A stretch of DNA of 64,000 nt, from positions 124,001-188,000 of the forward strand of contig CANLYJ010000001.1 in NCBI GenBank assembly GCA_947495295.1, given 5' to 3'. This document shows positions 1-7,826 of this stretch, one piece after another. The translations under genes and the position numbers were made by a program. Positions within the stretch are counted from its first letter, which is position 1; each line of letters starts with the position of its first letter. The notes beneath the pieces are model-generated. The model saw only the letters and a program-made list of their open reading frames with translations, did not search any database and was not told where the DNA came from. The DNA comes from an uncultured Paracoccaceae bacterium (GTDB lineage: Bacteria > Pseudomonadota > Alphaproteobacteria > Rhodobacterales > Rhodobacteraceae).

Positions 1-73
1 CGATCACCGGCAGGCCCTCACCCTCATCCAGATAATGCAGGCGCAAACCATCGGCGCTTTGGAAATGGGGCAT
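1..73 (-). CDS. alpha/beta hydrolase, N-terminal fragment (cut by window start)
   Basis: Only the first 24 codons lie in the window. They read M-P-H-F-Q-S-A-D-G-L-R-L-H-Y-L-D-E-G and then E-G-L-P-V-I, which matches the usual start of alpha/beta-fold hydrolases (an F-x-x-x-D-G-x-x-L-x-Y strand, then the turn leading to the oxyanion hole). The ATG shares its A with the TGA stop of the HAD gene upstream (TGATG on the minus strand), so the two are translationally coupled. Catalytic residues lie outside the window, so substrate and exact family are unknown. Confidence 0.55.
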   Translation of the reverse strand, partial: MPHFQSADGLRLHYLDEGEGLPVI

Positions 74-750
74 CAAACAAGCTCCGGTATTTTGGTCAGA
101 TCAGACATGACATGGGTGGGGGTGGCATAAAGCCTGTCCATCGGTTCACCCGCCCGGTTCACCCAGACGGTTTGAAAGCCATAGCCAGCGGCGCCAGCCG
201 CATCCCAACCGTTGGACGACACGAACAATACATCCGACCGGGAGCAGCCGAAATGCTGACCGACCAGATCGTAAACACTGTCATGCGGTTTAAAGACACC
301 AACCGACTGGACCGACAAAACCGCATCCAACACATTGCCGATCCGGGCCGAGGCCACAGCACCATCCAGCATATCAGGTGATCCATTGGACAATATCGCC
401 GTGGCCAGCCCGCGTTTCTTTAGCGTGGCCAGCATCGCAGGCACCTCTGCATAGGCGGCCAATTCCCAGTAAAGCTCCAGCAGCCGGGCGCGGGTGGCGT
501 CATCGGCCAAACCACTTGCCTCCATTGCCCAATCAAGGCCATCCTGGGTGACCTGCCAGAAATCGCAATGCTGGCCTGCCACGGCGCGCAGCCAGGTATA
601 TTGCAACTGCTTGAGGCGCCAGTCGCGGGCAATGGCGGGCCAGATAGCGGCCAATGCGGCATGGGCAGGCTCTTGGGCGGCCTGCGCGGCCGCGGCGTTC
701 ACATCGAACAATGTGCCATAGGCATCAAAAACACATGTGGTGATCGGCAT
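73..750 (-). CDS. haloacid dehalogenase, type II (HAD superfamily)
   Basis: A 225-residue cytosolic HAD hydrolase. Motif I, with the nucleophile aspartate, is at residues 7-16 (VFDAYGTLFD). Motif II is the serine/asparagine in ILSNGSPDML, the conserved lysine lies in VFKPHDSVY, and the acidic end is seen in VSSNGWDAAGA. This set is typical of (S)-2-haloacid dehalogenases, which hydrolyse 2-haloalkanoic acids to 2-hydroxy acids, though many members act on other small substrates. The start at 750 is preferred because AGAGGA lies just upstream; a longer reading frame back to 804 has no such site. It is co-transcribed with the hydrolase that begins at 73. The substrate is not shown by the sequence. 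Confidence 0.85.
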   Translation of the reverse strand: MPITTCVFDAYGTLFDVNAAAAQAAQEPAHAALAAIWPAIARDWRLKQLQYTWLRAVAGQHCDFWQVTQDGLDWAMEASGLADDATRARLLELYWELAAYAEVPAMLATLKKRGLATAILSNGSPDMLDGAVASARIGNVLDAVLSVQSVGVFKPHDSVYDLVGQHFGCSRSDVLFVSSNGWDAAGAAGYGFQTVWVNRAGEPMDRLYATPTHVMSDLTKIPELV

Positions 751-907
751 GGGGTCCTCTTGCGTTTGGCGGTGTCGGCCAATCGCAGGCACCGCCTGGG
801 ACATGGTGTCACGGTCACGCTGCGGCGAAAAGGGGCAAAGCCGTTTGCAATAGGCTGAAAGGTTGCATAGCGTGCGTCAGCGATCCGGGACGGAAGGGAT
901 ATGGGCG

Positions 908-1342
908 ATGGTTCAGGCCAAAAACGGCGATACGGTGCGTATCAACTACACGGGTACATTGCAGGACGGGCAGGCGTTTGACAGTTCTGAAGGGCGTGAT
1001 CCGCTGGAATTTGTGTTAGGGTCCGGGCAAATCATTCCGGGGCTGGATGCCGCCATTTCCGGTATGGCCGTTGGAGATACCAAAACCGTGCAGGTGCCCA
1101 GTGATCAGGCCTACGGGGCGGTGAACGAAAACGCGCGCCAGGCCGTACCGCGCAGCGAAATTCCTGATAACGTCCCGCTTGATCTGGGCACGCAGTTGCA
1201 AATGCAGACACCACAAGGGCAGGTGGTGCAGGTGACCGTGGCCGAGGTGACAGCGGATGAGGTGACACTGGACGCCAACCACCCGCTGGCTGGCAAGGAC
1301 CTGACTTTTGCCATTGAAATCATGGGGATCGACGCGGCCTAG
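908..1342 (+). CDS. FKBP-type peptidyl-prolyl cis-trans isomerase (SlyD-like)
   Basis: A 144-residue protein with the FKBP fold: NGDTVRINYTGTLQDGQAFDSS near residues 6-27, the GSGQIIPGLDAAISGM loop, and an inserted flap rich in A, V and P (about residues 70-120), as in SlyD-like enzymes. It catalyses cis/trans isomerisation of prolyl bonds and often acts as a folding chaperone. There is no histidine-rich metal-binding tail like that of enteric SlyD. Start 908 was chosen because AAGGGAT lies 7 bases upstream; the frame opens earlier, at 863, without a good ribosome site. No signal peptide is seen, so it is cytosolic. It converges with the next gene, the two stop codons overlapping at CTAG. Confidence 0.9.
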   Translation: MVQAKNGDTVRINYTGTLQDGQAFDSSEGRDPLEFVLGSGQIIPGLDAAISGMAVGDTKTVQVPSDQAYGAVNENARQAVPRSEIPDNVPLDLGTQLQMQTPQGQVVQVTVAEVTADEVTLDANHPLAGKDLTFAIEIMGIDAA

Positions 1343-1965
1343 TTGGTCAGTAACCCATATTGGCGAATTTCCGCATCGGTCATGATATAGATATCGTCGG
1401 CCGGTGCCGCGTAGATGGTGAACCAATAAAACGCGTCATCACCCAGCATCCGCTCGATATATAGCCGGTTTTGTTCATGTTCCCGGGCGCCACGGGGGAA
1501 ATCCTTGGCTTCATTGGTGCCGTCTGACCAGGAATGGACACCGATTTTGGCGCCGTCTTCCATTGTACGTGTGACACCTGCCAGAAACAAATCAACGCCC
1601 CCGGAATAAATCTCGCTTGCGGCGGTCAGATGGGTGTTCAGGCCCAATGCGCGGACCCGGTAGGCCAGCGCGATCATCGTGTCATCATCCAGCGACCCCG
1701 GAACATCCAATTCAACCAATGTCTTGATACCGGGGTTTGCGGCGATGACGTCTTCGAACTGGTCCAGGGTTTTGCTGTTGATCTCGCCTTGCATCAACAG
1801 TTGATCACCCCGCACGGAAAACTCCGTCGTTGTGATCTGGTTCATGGCAACCACGGCAATCTGTTCACAGCCCACGGCACCCACGGCGGTCATCGACAGC
1901 ACCAGCAAAGCAATGACTTTGCCATTGATGCGGCGCCGTGCGAATTTGGATTGTGTAGACGGCAT
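1339..1965 (-). CDS. ClpP/crotonase-fold predicted lipoprotein (COG3904-like)
   Basis: A 208-residue protein with a basic N-terminus, a hydrophobic stretch and a cysteine at residue 33 (AVGC), a plausible but imperfect lipobox. The body resembles COG3904 periplasmic proteins of the ClpP/crotonase fold: a first strand with QGEINSKTLDQF, a core TLVELDVPGSLDDD, then the segment SGGVDLFLAGVTRTMEDGAKIGVHSW, where a serine and a histidine sit at the positions used by ClpP-like peptidases. Proteolysis is therefore possible but unproven. Start 1965 has AGGAGG five bases upstream; an in-frame ATG at 1983 lacks this. Its role is unknown. Confidence 0.55.
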   Translation of the reverse strand: MPSTQSKFARRRINGKVIALLVLSMTAVGAVGCEQIAVVAMNQITTTEFSVRGDQLLMQGEINSKTLDQFEDVIAANPGIKTLVELDVPGSLDDDTMIALAYRVRALGLNTHLTAASEIYSGGVDLFLAGVTRTMEDGAKIGVHSWSDGTNEAKDFPRGAREHEQNRLYIERMLGDDAFYWFTIYAAPADDIYIMTDAEIRQYGLLTN

Positions 1966-2027
1966 TCCGGCCTCCTGGGTCATAAGGTTTGACCAATCAA
2001 CCTTTATTGGGCTGCTGGGATCACGGC

Positions 2028-2060
2028 GTTGCTTTAACGGGAGATAAAAAGTAAAGCAAC
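2028..2060. repeat. perfect 9-bp inverted repeat (possible operator)
   Basis: GTTGCTTTA at 2028-2036 and TAAAGCAAC at 2052-2060 are exact reverse complements separated by 15 bases, in an AT-rich setting about 65-95 bases upstream of the ClpP-like gene on the minus strand. Spacing and lack of a T-run fit a protein-binding site better than a terminator. This is inference. Confidence 0.4.
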
Positions 2061-2274
2061 AAAGATTTTATGTTTTATTTAAAGCATCTGTGTCATGAGA
2101 AGGGGACAAAACAGGTCCGCCGAACGTAGATCACCGTAACCTTTACGTCATCAACGCATTCAAAACGAATAGGCAGACCTTCGATCAGATCGCAGCGAAT
2201 GCTAACGTCGAGCCCTTACCTCCAAGTTCTTGCGATGCTGCGAATGTCGACTTCGGAAAGTTGTGACGAGAAGT

Positions 2275-2290
2275 TAGGGTCAAGACCCTA
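2275..2290 (-). terminator. hairpin downstream of the SRPBCC gene
   Basis: TAGGGTC, a 2-base loop, then GACCCTA: a 7-bp perfect stem about 28 bases beyond the SRPBCC stop. On the minus strand the core reads GGGTC-TT-GACCC, the same core as the REP hairpin at 13008-13025, but the conserved GTAAG foot of the REPs is absent. It may act as a weak terminator or be a decayed REP. Confidence 0.4.
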
Positions 2291-2317
2291 GTCACTCAAC
2301 CTCTCGACACAGAATGC

Positions 2318-2884
2318 TTATGACTGACCCTCGACCTCAGCCTTTAGTTCGGTGTTAAACGTGTGGTACATCGGCAGCAATTGGGTCACAAAATTCGCCG
2401 CGTAAGGATTGCCGACAACCTCATCTGATTGGACGAAGAGGGTCTGATTGCCGCAGGCCTCAACGCGATAGATGTGATTGTCATGTCCGCCGCCAATGTC
2501 TTCGGGGAACGGGTCGGACCAGCCGAACGAACGGCCGTCTTGATAGATGAGCGTGTGGGGGATCTCCATGACATTGGGCTCGCCATTCTCGGTGGTGCCA
2601 AAGATGAAGGTGATCGTCACGCTACCACCATCTTTGATCTCCCCCGTCATGCCTTGAAGTGTGCCAGAGCTCCAACTGGCCATAGCCTCGAAATCGGTCA
2701 GTGTGGCCCAGACCTCTGTCGGGCTTGCGTCAATCAGCATAGATGTGTCCACTGTCGCATGGATGGCGCTGCGTTGGGTGATGCTGCCTTGCATCAAGGT
2801 CGCATCGCATGCGGATTCCGCTGACAGCGGTGTAGAGATGGCGGCGGCAAGAACGCCCGTGGCCAAGGATACAGATAACTTCAT
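2318..2884 (-). CDS. SRPBCC-family (START/Bet v1-like) exported protein
   Basis: A 188-residue protein with a clear signal peptide (MKLSVSLATGVLAAAISTPL, cleavage near SAES). The mature part carries the SRPBCC opening IDASPTEVWATLTDFEAMASWS, the standard first strand and helix of the polyketide cyclase/START-like fold, followed by beta strands with ITFIFGTTENGEP and a C-terminal helix. Such proteins bind hydrophobic ligands; the ligand is not predictable here. Start 2884 is set by GGAG five bases upstream; a GTG at 2890 is also in frame. Two cysteines flank the core (one in the mature N-terminus, one at VEACGNQ) and could form a disulfide. It lies downstream of the aldo/keto reductase gene on the same strand. 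Confidence 0.75.
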   Translation of the reverse strand: MKLSVSLATGVLAAAISTPLSAESACDATLMQGSITQRSAIHATVDTSMLIDASPTEVWATLTDFEAMASWSSGTLQGMTGEIKDGGSVTITFIFGTTENGEPNVMEIPHTLIYQDGRSFGWSDPFPEDIGGGHDNHIYRVEACGNQTLFVQSDEVVGNPYAANFVTQLLPMYHTFNTELKAEVEGQS

Positions 2885-2936
2885 GATCACTCCGTGTGTT
2901 TAAAGTCTGGATTGTTTGAATAAGACAAGATGACGG

Positions 2937-3845
2937 TCATTTGCTGGGATCGCCGGAGGCCCAGGCCACGCCGGCTCCGCGATCCATGGTTGCCATTTGC
3001 GCCATATCGGCATCTTCGATTGCAAAAGAGAAGAGATCGATGTTCTGGCGCATCCGGTCCTGATTCAGGCTTTTGGGCAGGACGGCATAGCCATTCTGGA
3101 CACCCCACCTTAGGAGCAATTGGGCCTCTGAGACTCCGTACTTCTCGGCCATGTCCTTGAAGGCCGCACCATCTGCCTTCATCGCTTCAGTCTTGGCGCT
3201 GTCCTGACCGGGTTCGGTGCGCCACGTGGAAAGAGGGACGAGGCTGCTATAGGCAATTGGCGCAATGTTATTCTTTGCCATGTGCGCCAGCAGGTCCGGT
3301 TTCTGAGACCATGGATGTAATTCGATCTGGTTGGCATCGGGCATAGGCAACCCGGCCTCAGCGATCTCGTCCAAATGGTTTTCATTGAAGTTGCTTACCC
3401 CAACTGCGCGGGCTTTACCGCGAGCTTGCAGGTCCAACAGCGCCTGCCATTGTTCAAGGCGCAAGTCGCCACCATAGGGCGCGTGGATCAGATAGAGGTC
3501 AACATAGTCCAAACCCAACCGCGCAAGGCTTGCGTCGCACTCTTCAATTGTTTGCGCCCCGGTTTTGGGCGCATCGCCCCAAGCGGGGTTGCCGGGCCAC
3601 AGCTTGGCCGTAACAAAAAGGTCAGAGCGGTTGAGCCCTTCGGCCTTCAGGCCCTGTTTGATCCCTGCGCCCACCGTTTCTTCATTGCGATATCCCGAGG
3701 CCGTGTCGATGTGTCGATACCCCGCCGCAATTGCAGAACGGATGGCGTCTTCAGCATCGTCATTCGAGATCAGGTAGGTACCAAACCCAACGGCTGGGAT
3801 AGCGGTTTCCGTGTTCAGGGCGAAGGTGGTTTGTGCTGTAGGCAT
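2937..3845 (-). CDS. aldo/keto reductase (DkgA-type)
   Basis: A 302-residue NADPH-dependent reductase of the AKR fold. The catalytic tetrad is visible: Asp and Tyr in YRHIDTASGYRNEE (about residues 44-57), Lys in FVTAKLWP, and His in DLYLIHAPY. The NADP-binding region IAYSSLVPLS and a C-terminal RILPKS-like segment (AVLPKSLNQDRMRQN) follow. The length and sequence resemble 2,5-diketogluconate/methylglyoxal reductases. It is transcribed divergently from an AraC-type regulator with AraC_N domain, 159 bases away. In E. coli the AraC_N protein YqhC controls yqhD-dkgA, so aldehyde-responsive regulation is a reasonable inference here. Confidence 0.9.
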   Translation of the reverse strand: MPTAQTTFALNTETAIPAVGFGTYLISNDDAEDAIRSAIAAGYRHIDTASGYRNEETVGAGIKQGLKAEGLNRSDLFVTAKLWPGNPAWGDAPKTGAQTIEECDASLARLGLDYVDLYLIHAPYGGDLRLEQWQALLDLQARGKARAVGVSNFNENHLDEIAEAGLPMPDANQIELHPWSQKPDLLAHMAKNNIAPIAYSSLVPLSTWRTEPGQDSAKTEAMKADGAAFKDMAEKYGVSEAQLLLRWGVQNGYAVLPKSLNQDRMRQNIDLFSFAIEDADMAQMATMDRGAGVAWASGDPSK

Positions 3846-4004
3846 GCGATGCTCCGTTCAGATGCTTGTTTGATCCGAAGCTATGGGCGCGGCACCGAGG
3901 CGTCCTGCCAAATTCTCCATCAATTTTGTCAATTCCTCCGAATACCGGCGTTAATGCATGATTTTGGTTCGCTGCTTTGGTAAGGGTTTGGAAAGGAGAA
4001 ACTG

Positions 4005-4877
4005 ATGTCACTGGAACGACTAAGGATCCTGGCTGCAGAACTTTCAGTCCAGGAAGCTAAAGCATCCGACAGGATTCTGCCGTCTGCTCACATCTTTCAA
4101 CGCACAGAAATCACTGTGTTCGAGGCTGTTGTTTATAACCCCGTAATATGTCTGATCCTACAAGGCCGGAAAGAAATGAGCGTTGGACATCAATTCATCG
4201 CGCTTGACGAAGGCGATATGCTTTTGGTCAGTCACGATCTGCCGGTGGCGTCGAAAATTACCCAAGCCAGTGCGCGACGTCCCTATCAGGCACTCATTTT
4301 CACATTGGACTTGAGCATCCTGCGGGGACTTTACGAACAGGTCGGCGAAGCGGTGTCCACCAAGGATTACGCGACATCCTTGTCTGCCAGCAAGGCCGAT
4401 CCGGCATGGACAGAGCCGATGATGCGTTATCTGGAATTGATGAATGCACCTATGGACGCGCAGGTTCTGGGCCCGATGATCCTGAAGGAAATCCACTACC
4501 GTCTCCTTCTGTCACCGATCGGTGGCATGTTGCGGAACCTACTGTCCGTGGATAGTCATGCCAGCCGTGTTGCCAAATCCATTCAGTGGATCAGGTCCCG
4601 TTTCCGGGAACCGTTAGTCGTTGGCGAATTGGCGCAGGTCGCTGGGATGAGCCAGTCTTCGTTCCACGAGCATTTCAAATCCGTGACCGGCACAACGCCG
4701 CTTCAGTACCAAAAGGACCTGCGCATGATAGAAGCGCGCACCTTGTTAGAGCGTGGTGTCCCTTCTGTTTCTTTCGCGGGGTTCGAAGTGGGTTATGAGA
4801 GCCCGGCACAGTTCAGCCGCGATTACTCCCGCAAATTCGGATGTTCGCCCAAGCATCATCTTGCTCGCGCGTCTTAG
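4005..4877 (+). CDS. AraC-family transcriptional regulator with AraC_N domain (YqhC-like)
   Basis: A 290-residue regulator. Residues about 20-170 match the AraC_N type domain (FQRTEITVFEAVVYNPVICL, then LQGRKEM and the ALDEGDMLLVSHDLPV cupin-like strand). The C-terminal about 100 residues hold two helix-turn-helix units (ELAQVAGMSQSSFHEHFKSV, then SFAGFEVGYESPAQFSRDY). The start has GGAG eight bases upstream. Divergent orientation to the aldo/keto reductase suggests it regulates that gene, probably in response to aldehydes. No clear AraC binding repeat could be picked out by eye in the shared 159-base region. Confidence 0.9.
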   Translation: MSLERLRILAAELSVQEAKASDRILPSAHIFQRTEITVFEAVVYNPVICLILQGRKEMSVGHQFIALDEGDMLLVSHDLPVASKITQASARRPYQALIFTLDLSILRGLYEQVGEAVSTKDYATSLSASKADPAWTEPMMRYLELMNAPMDAQVLGPMILKEIHYRLLLSPIGGMLRNLLSVDSHASRVAKSIQWIRSRFREPLVVGELAQVAGMSQSSFHEHFKSVTGTTPLQYQKDLRMIEARTLLERGVPSVSFAGFEVGYESPAQFSRDYSRKFGCSPKHHLARAS

Positions 4878-5332
4878 GCGCAAAAGTAGCTGCCAAAGCT
4901 GATGGGATGGATGGCTCCTGCCTGATCGGCATGGAACTTGTAGCAGCGCCCATCATTGGGCCCGCGAGTTGACGGCCTTGGGCCACGAGCTGCGCGTAGT
5001 GAACCTTCCATCCACCCTGGCGCGGCATGGATATTGCCGTGAGGCAGCATGCGTCGCCAGAGCTTTCATTCAAGGCCTGTCTGAAGGGCCAAGATCACCC
5101 TTCCCATTCGCGGTAAATAGAATCGATTCACGAGGAGCGGGACAGAACCGCTGCCGTGGCCGAATACTGCTCCGCCGTTCAAAACAGGACTAAGCCAAGA
5201 TCATTTCGCCGGATCAAGGTGTCATGGGCGCAAGAATATTTAAAGCTTTATGCACAATAGCGTTTGGAAACCTTTTCTAATTGCAAGAGCTCTATCGTCT
5301 TTCACTAGGACTCCCGGCGAAGCGAGGGCGCG
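4878..5332. other. intergenic stretch with an IS110 scar
   Basis: 455 bases without an intact gene. The first 120 bases hold a frameshifted IS110-family transposase fragment (listed separately). The rest shows no credible coding sequence; the last 100 bases are AT-rich (AATATTTAAAGCTTTA near 5235) and probably hold the promoter of the GGDEF-EAL gene. Confidence 0.6.
4904..5001 (+). pseudogene. IS110-family transposase remnant, frameshifted
   Basis: From 4916 one frame gives S-C-L-I-G-M-E; the next frame from 4939 gives CSSAHHWARELTALGHELRV. Together they reproduce the characteristic IS110/DEDD transposase segment (IGMEAC-x-AHHWARELTALGH-x-VR-L). Two bases stand where a full codon is expected at 4937-4938, a 1-bp deletion. 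Similarity fades after about 5001 and before about 4904, so only some 30 codons survive. It lies directly behind the AraC gene and marks an old insertion or recombination point. Confidence 0.7.
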
Positions 5333-7267
5333 ATGCGCAAAACAAAGATTTTCCAAAGTTACGGCCTGCCGCTCATTATTGCGGCCTGTGTGGTTGGTTC
5401 TTCTATTCTCCTGTTCCCGCGATGGAGCGACGATCTTGTTACACGCACGCTCCTGGGTCACGCCGAAAGCTCTGCACGCAGTTGGCAGACGGAACTTGCA
5501 GAGGCATTGCAAGAAGACGGATCTCTTTTCGTTCAGGGTTCAAAGAGTGAAGAGCAACTCGGTCTGATCAACGCCTCGATGGCGGGATCGGATATTTTCA
5601 GGTTCAAGGCGTTTGATATGTCAGGCCGGCTGACATTTGTGTCCGACGAAGATGTTTCCGCGCTGGAGGACGAGGCCAACTTGAATACCACCGCCGCGCT
5701 TGTGGTAAGCACCGGGGAAATGCATGTTTCTGTGGAGGATGGAACAGAGAAGCCCAGTCGACCGGACCAATATGTAGAGGCGTATCTACCTTTCATCGGC
5801 CAAGACGGTGCGGTTCAAGGCGTCATCGAGGTCTATGTTGATGTGACGGGCCTTGCCGCGGCGATCAAGGCCAAGTTCGGCAGGCTGAGTGCTTTGCTCA
5901 TCGGCGTCACGGCGATGATCTACCTCATCCCCACATTTATCCTTATCCGCAGGACCGCACAGCTTCGGGCGCGCGACAGGGAGTTGCTAAAGGTTTCGCG
6001 CCACGACGCGCTTACCGGGCTGCTTAATCGCGGTGCTTTCAACGAAGCTTGCAGCGAATTCTTTGGCCCTCGAAACAGGGCGTCAGACGGTTTGGGCATC
6101 CTATTCATCGACCTCGATTTTTTCAAAGACGTCAATGACACGATTGGGCATGATATCGGTGATCGGCTACTGAAACATGTCGCGGATCGGTTCAGGCGCG
6201 TTTGCCGAAAAGAAGACATCATAGCGCGCGTAGGGGGGGACGAATTTGTCATTCTTTGCCCCTGCACCAACCCAACCGAGCTCCGATCCACCGCAGAGCG
6301 CCTGATTTCGGAAACCCGGGATCGTTTCATCTGTAATGGCACCGAGATCCCTGTAAGTTTTAGTGTCGGGGCACATGTCAGCACCGGCGACGAAAATGAA
6401 CGGCGGGCACTTTATTGTTCCGACCTGGCCGTCTACCGAGCAAAGGCCGATGGCCGTGGGCGCGTCGCACTCTTTAGCGAGGAACTCGAGCGCCAGGACA
6501 TTCGCAGAAGAAGTGTGTTGGAAGACGTGCGAAATGGGCTGGACCAGGGCCGGTTTTATTTGGAATTTCAACCTATTTACAACAGAACGGGTTCTCTGGC
6601 GGGGTTTGAATCCCTCTTGCGTCTACGCGCTCACAACGGAGAGCTGATACCGCCAGATGAGTTCATCCCCATCGCGGAAGAATCTGGTCTGATCGAAGAT
6701 CTGGGTCTGTGGGTTATGCGCAACGCGATAGAAACGGCGGTAGAATGGCCCGAAGATGTCTTCGTATCATTCAACGTGTCCGCGCACCAATTCAAGAGCG
6801 GACAACTTGTCCCTGAACTTGATTCTGCCACCAGGACTACAGGGCTAGATCCGTCGCGTGTGTGCGTTGAATTGACTGAGCGCGTCTTGTTGGAAGAGCA
6901 TGACGATGTGGCTGAACAGCTTGCCGCGATCAAAGGTCTGGGTACACAGATCGCAATTGACGACTTTGGCACAGGTTACTCCAGCCTCAGCTACCTCTGG
7001 CGCTTTGAGTTTAACCACTTAAAGATCGATAGATCATTCTTCGAGGCATATGAATTTGACAGCGTCCGGTATGCGAGGCTCATCGAAACCATCGTGGCGC
7101 TGGGGCAACAACTTGACATGTCCGTGACGATCGAAGGCGTCGAAAACCAGGACCAGATGGACTATATCCTGACGACAACTTGTGACCACTTGCAGGGGTT
7201 TTTTCTTGGACGACCTGCCTCAAGGGAACGCGCACTCGCGTTGTCCCGAGATACAGCCGCCGCCTGA
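5333..7267 (+). CDS. membrane-bound GGDEF-EAL protein (c-di-GMP turnover)
   Basis: A 644-residue protein: N-terminal membrane segment (residues 11-29), a periplasmic sensor region of about 150 residues, a second membrane helix (186-205), a GGDEF domain (about 221-385) and an EAL domain (about 395-635). GGDEF is intact at 301-305, with a product-inhibition RxxD site (RKED) five residues upstream, so cyclase activity is likely. In the EAL domain the signature is E-S-L (426-428), but the other metal and catalytic residues are present: N in FNVSAHQF, E in VELTER, DDFGTGYSSL, K in LKIDRSF, and E in IEGVEN. Both activities are therefore possible. It stands alone between two non-coding stretches. 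The ligand of the periplasmic part is unknown. Confidence 0.92.
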   Translation: MRKTKIFQSYGLPLIIAACVVGSSILLFPRWSDDLVTRTLLGHAESSARSWQTELAEALQEDGSLFVQGSKSEEQLGLINASMAGSDIFRFKAFDMSGRLTFVSDEDVSALEDEANLNTTAALVVSTGEMHVSVEDGTEKPSRPDQYVEAYLPFIGQDGAVQGVIEVYVDVTGLAAAIKAKFGRLSALLIGVTAMIYLIPTFILIRRTAQLRARDRELLKVSRHDALTGLLNRGAFNEACSEFFGPRNRASDGLGILFIDLDFFKDVNDTIGHDIGDRLLKHVADRFRRVCRKEDIIARVGGDEFVILCPCTNPTELRSTAERLISETRDRFICNGTEIPVSFSVGAHVSTGDENERRALYCSDLAVYRAKADGRGRVALFSEELERQDIRRRSVLEDVRNGLDQGRFYLEFQPIYNRTGSLAGFESLLRLRAHNGELIPPDEFIPIAEESGLIEDLGLWVMRNAIETAVEWPEDVFVSFNVSAHQFKSGQLVPELDSATRTTGLDPSRVCVELTERVLLEEHDDVAEQLAAIKGLGTQIAIDDFGTGYSSLSYLWRFEFNHLKIDRSFFEAYEFDSVRYARLIETIVALGQQLDMSVTIEGVENQDQMDYILTTTCDHLQGFFLGRPASRERALALSRDTAAA

Positions 7268-7379
7268 AGTGACGTAAAGCACGTTCTTCTTCTTCCCGGG
7301 GCACATTTCTCCAAGATGGCAATGCCGCGCGGGATCGAAGAATGAAATCAAATGCCTGAATTGTGTCGCAGTTGCCAAC

Positions 7380-7405
7380 TCGAACCCTCTTGTTGGGGGG
7401 TTCGA
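7380..7405. repeat. 8-bp inverted repeat TCGAACCC/GGGTTCGA
   Basis: TCGAACCC at 7380-7387 and GGGTTCGA at 7398-7405 with a 10-base loop. The right arm resembles a tRNA T-loop (GGTTCGA), but no tRNA can be folded around it. Confidence 0.5.
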
Positions 7406-7414
7406 TTTAAGCCC

Positions 7415-7432
7415 GAAATTTTGCAAAATTTC
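7415..7432. repeat. perfect 18-bp palindrome
   Basis: GAAATTTTG followed directly by its reverse complement CAAAATTTC. It lies ten bases after the preceding inverted repeat and has no neighbouring gene start, so a dispersed palindromic element is more likely than an operator. Confidence 0.55.
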
Positions 7433-7782
7433 AGACCTGCTGGGCCGCGCTTAAATGGCGTGATGCGACACGCATTACACCAGGTTTTTCGTCGCCGCAG
7501 AATTTCAGTGCTGCGCGCGCGCATCCAAACGGGACGTCGGATGTTATTGCTGGACAGCAGGTTTGTCTCGCCCTGCCACCGCTGACCCAGTTCGCGCCTC
7601 AGGTCCGGTCTGGTTCAGAAATGTTTGACGTTTTGGTCAGCATTGCGCAATGCGAACCCAAAAATAGGGTTCAGAAAGCGCGCCGCATTGAGAAACTGTC
7701 AGCGGCCTTTCACAAGATGCTGACCCTGACAGCATGTTTACGATTGCACCGCACGCAGCCTTAAGAGCGCAAAACGCCGTAA

Positions 7783-7826
7783 TCGGGTCCGACGCAAGTC
7801 CGACGTTCCGCCGACGCTTTGCCGAC
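7783..7826 (-). repeat. 11-bp tandem repeat, four units (GTCGGC-N5 type)
   Basis: Read on the minus strand: GTCGGCAAAGC, GTCGGCGGAAC, GTCGGACTTGC, GTCGGACCCGA, four head-to-tail units of 11 bases. The same array, with a few substitutions and on the plus strand, occurs at 23619-23662 beside cmk. It is outside any gene here. Confidence 0.7.

Larger units (their letters stand above)
1966..2317. other. non-coding interval with a 9-bp inverted repeat and a hairpin
   Basis: No convincing reading frame. It is more AT-rich than its neighbours, especially 2040-2090. It holds the inverted repeat at 2028-2060, upstream of the ClpP-like gene, and the hairpin at 2275-2290 beyond the SRPBCC gene. Confidence 0.6.

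Noticed and set aside
4813..5073. small gene on the minus strand behind the AraC gene
   Set aside because: It is antisense to the AraC 3' end and to the IS110 scar and has no ribosome site or motif.
7398..7410. tRNA T-arm-like sequence (GGGTTCGA)
   Set aside because: No acceptor, D or anticodon arms can be found at proper distance, so neither a tRNA nor a clear attachment site is supported.
7783..7826. short CRISPR-like array
   Set aside because: Units are 11 bases and directly adjacent, without spacers, and no cas genes are near.
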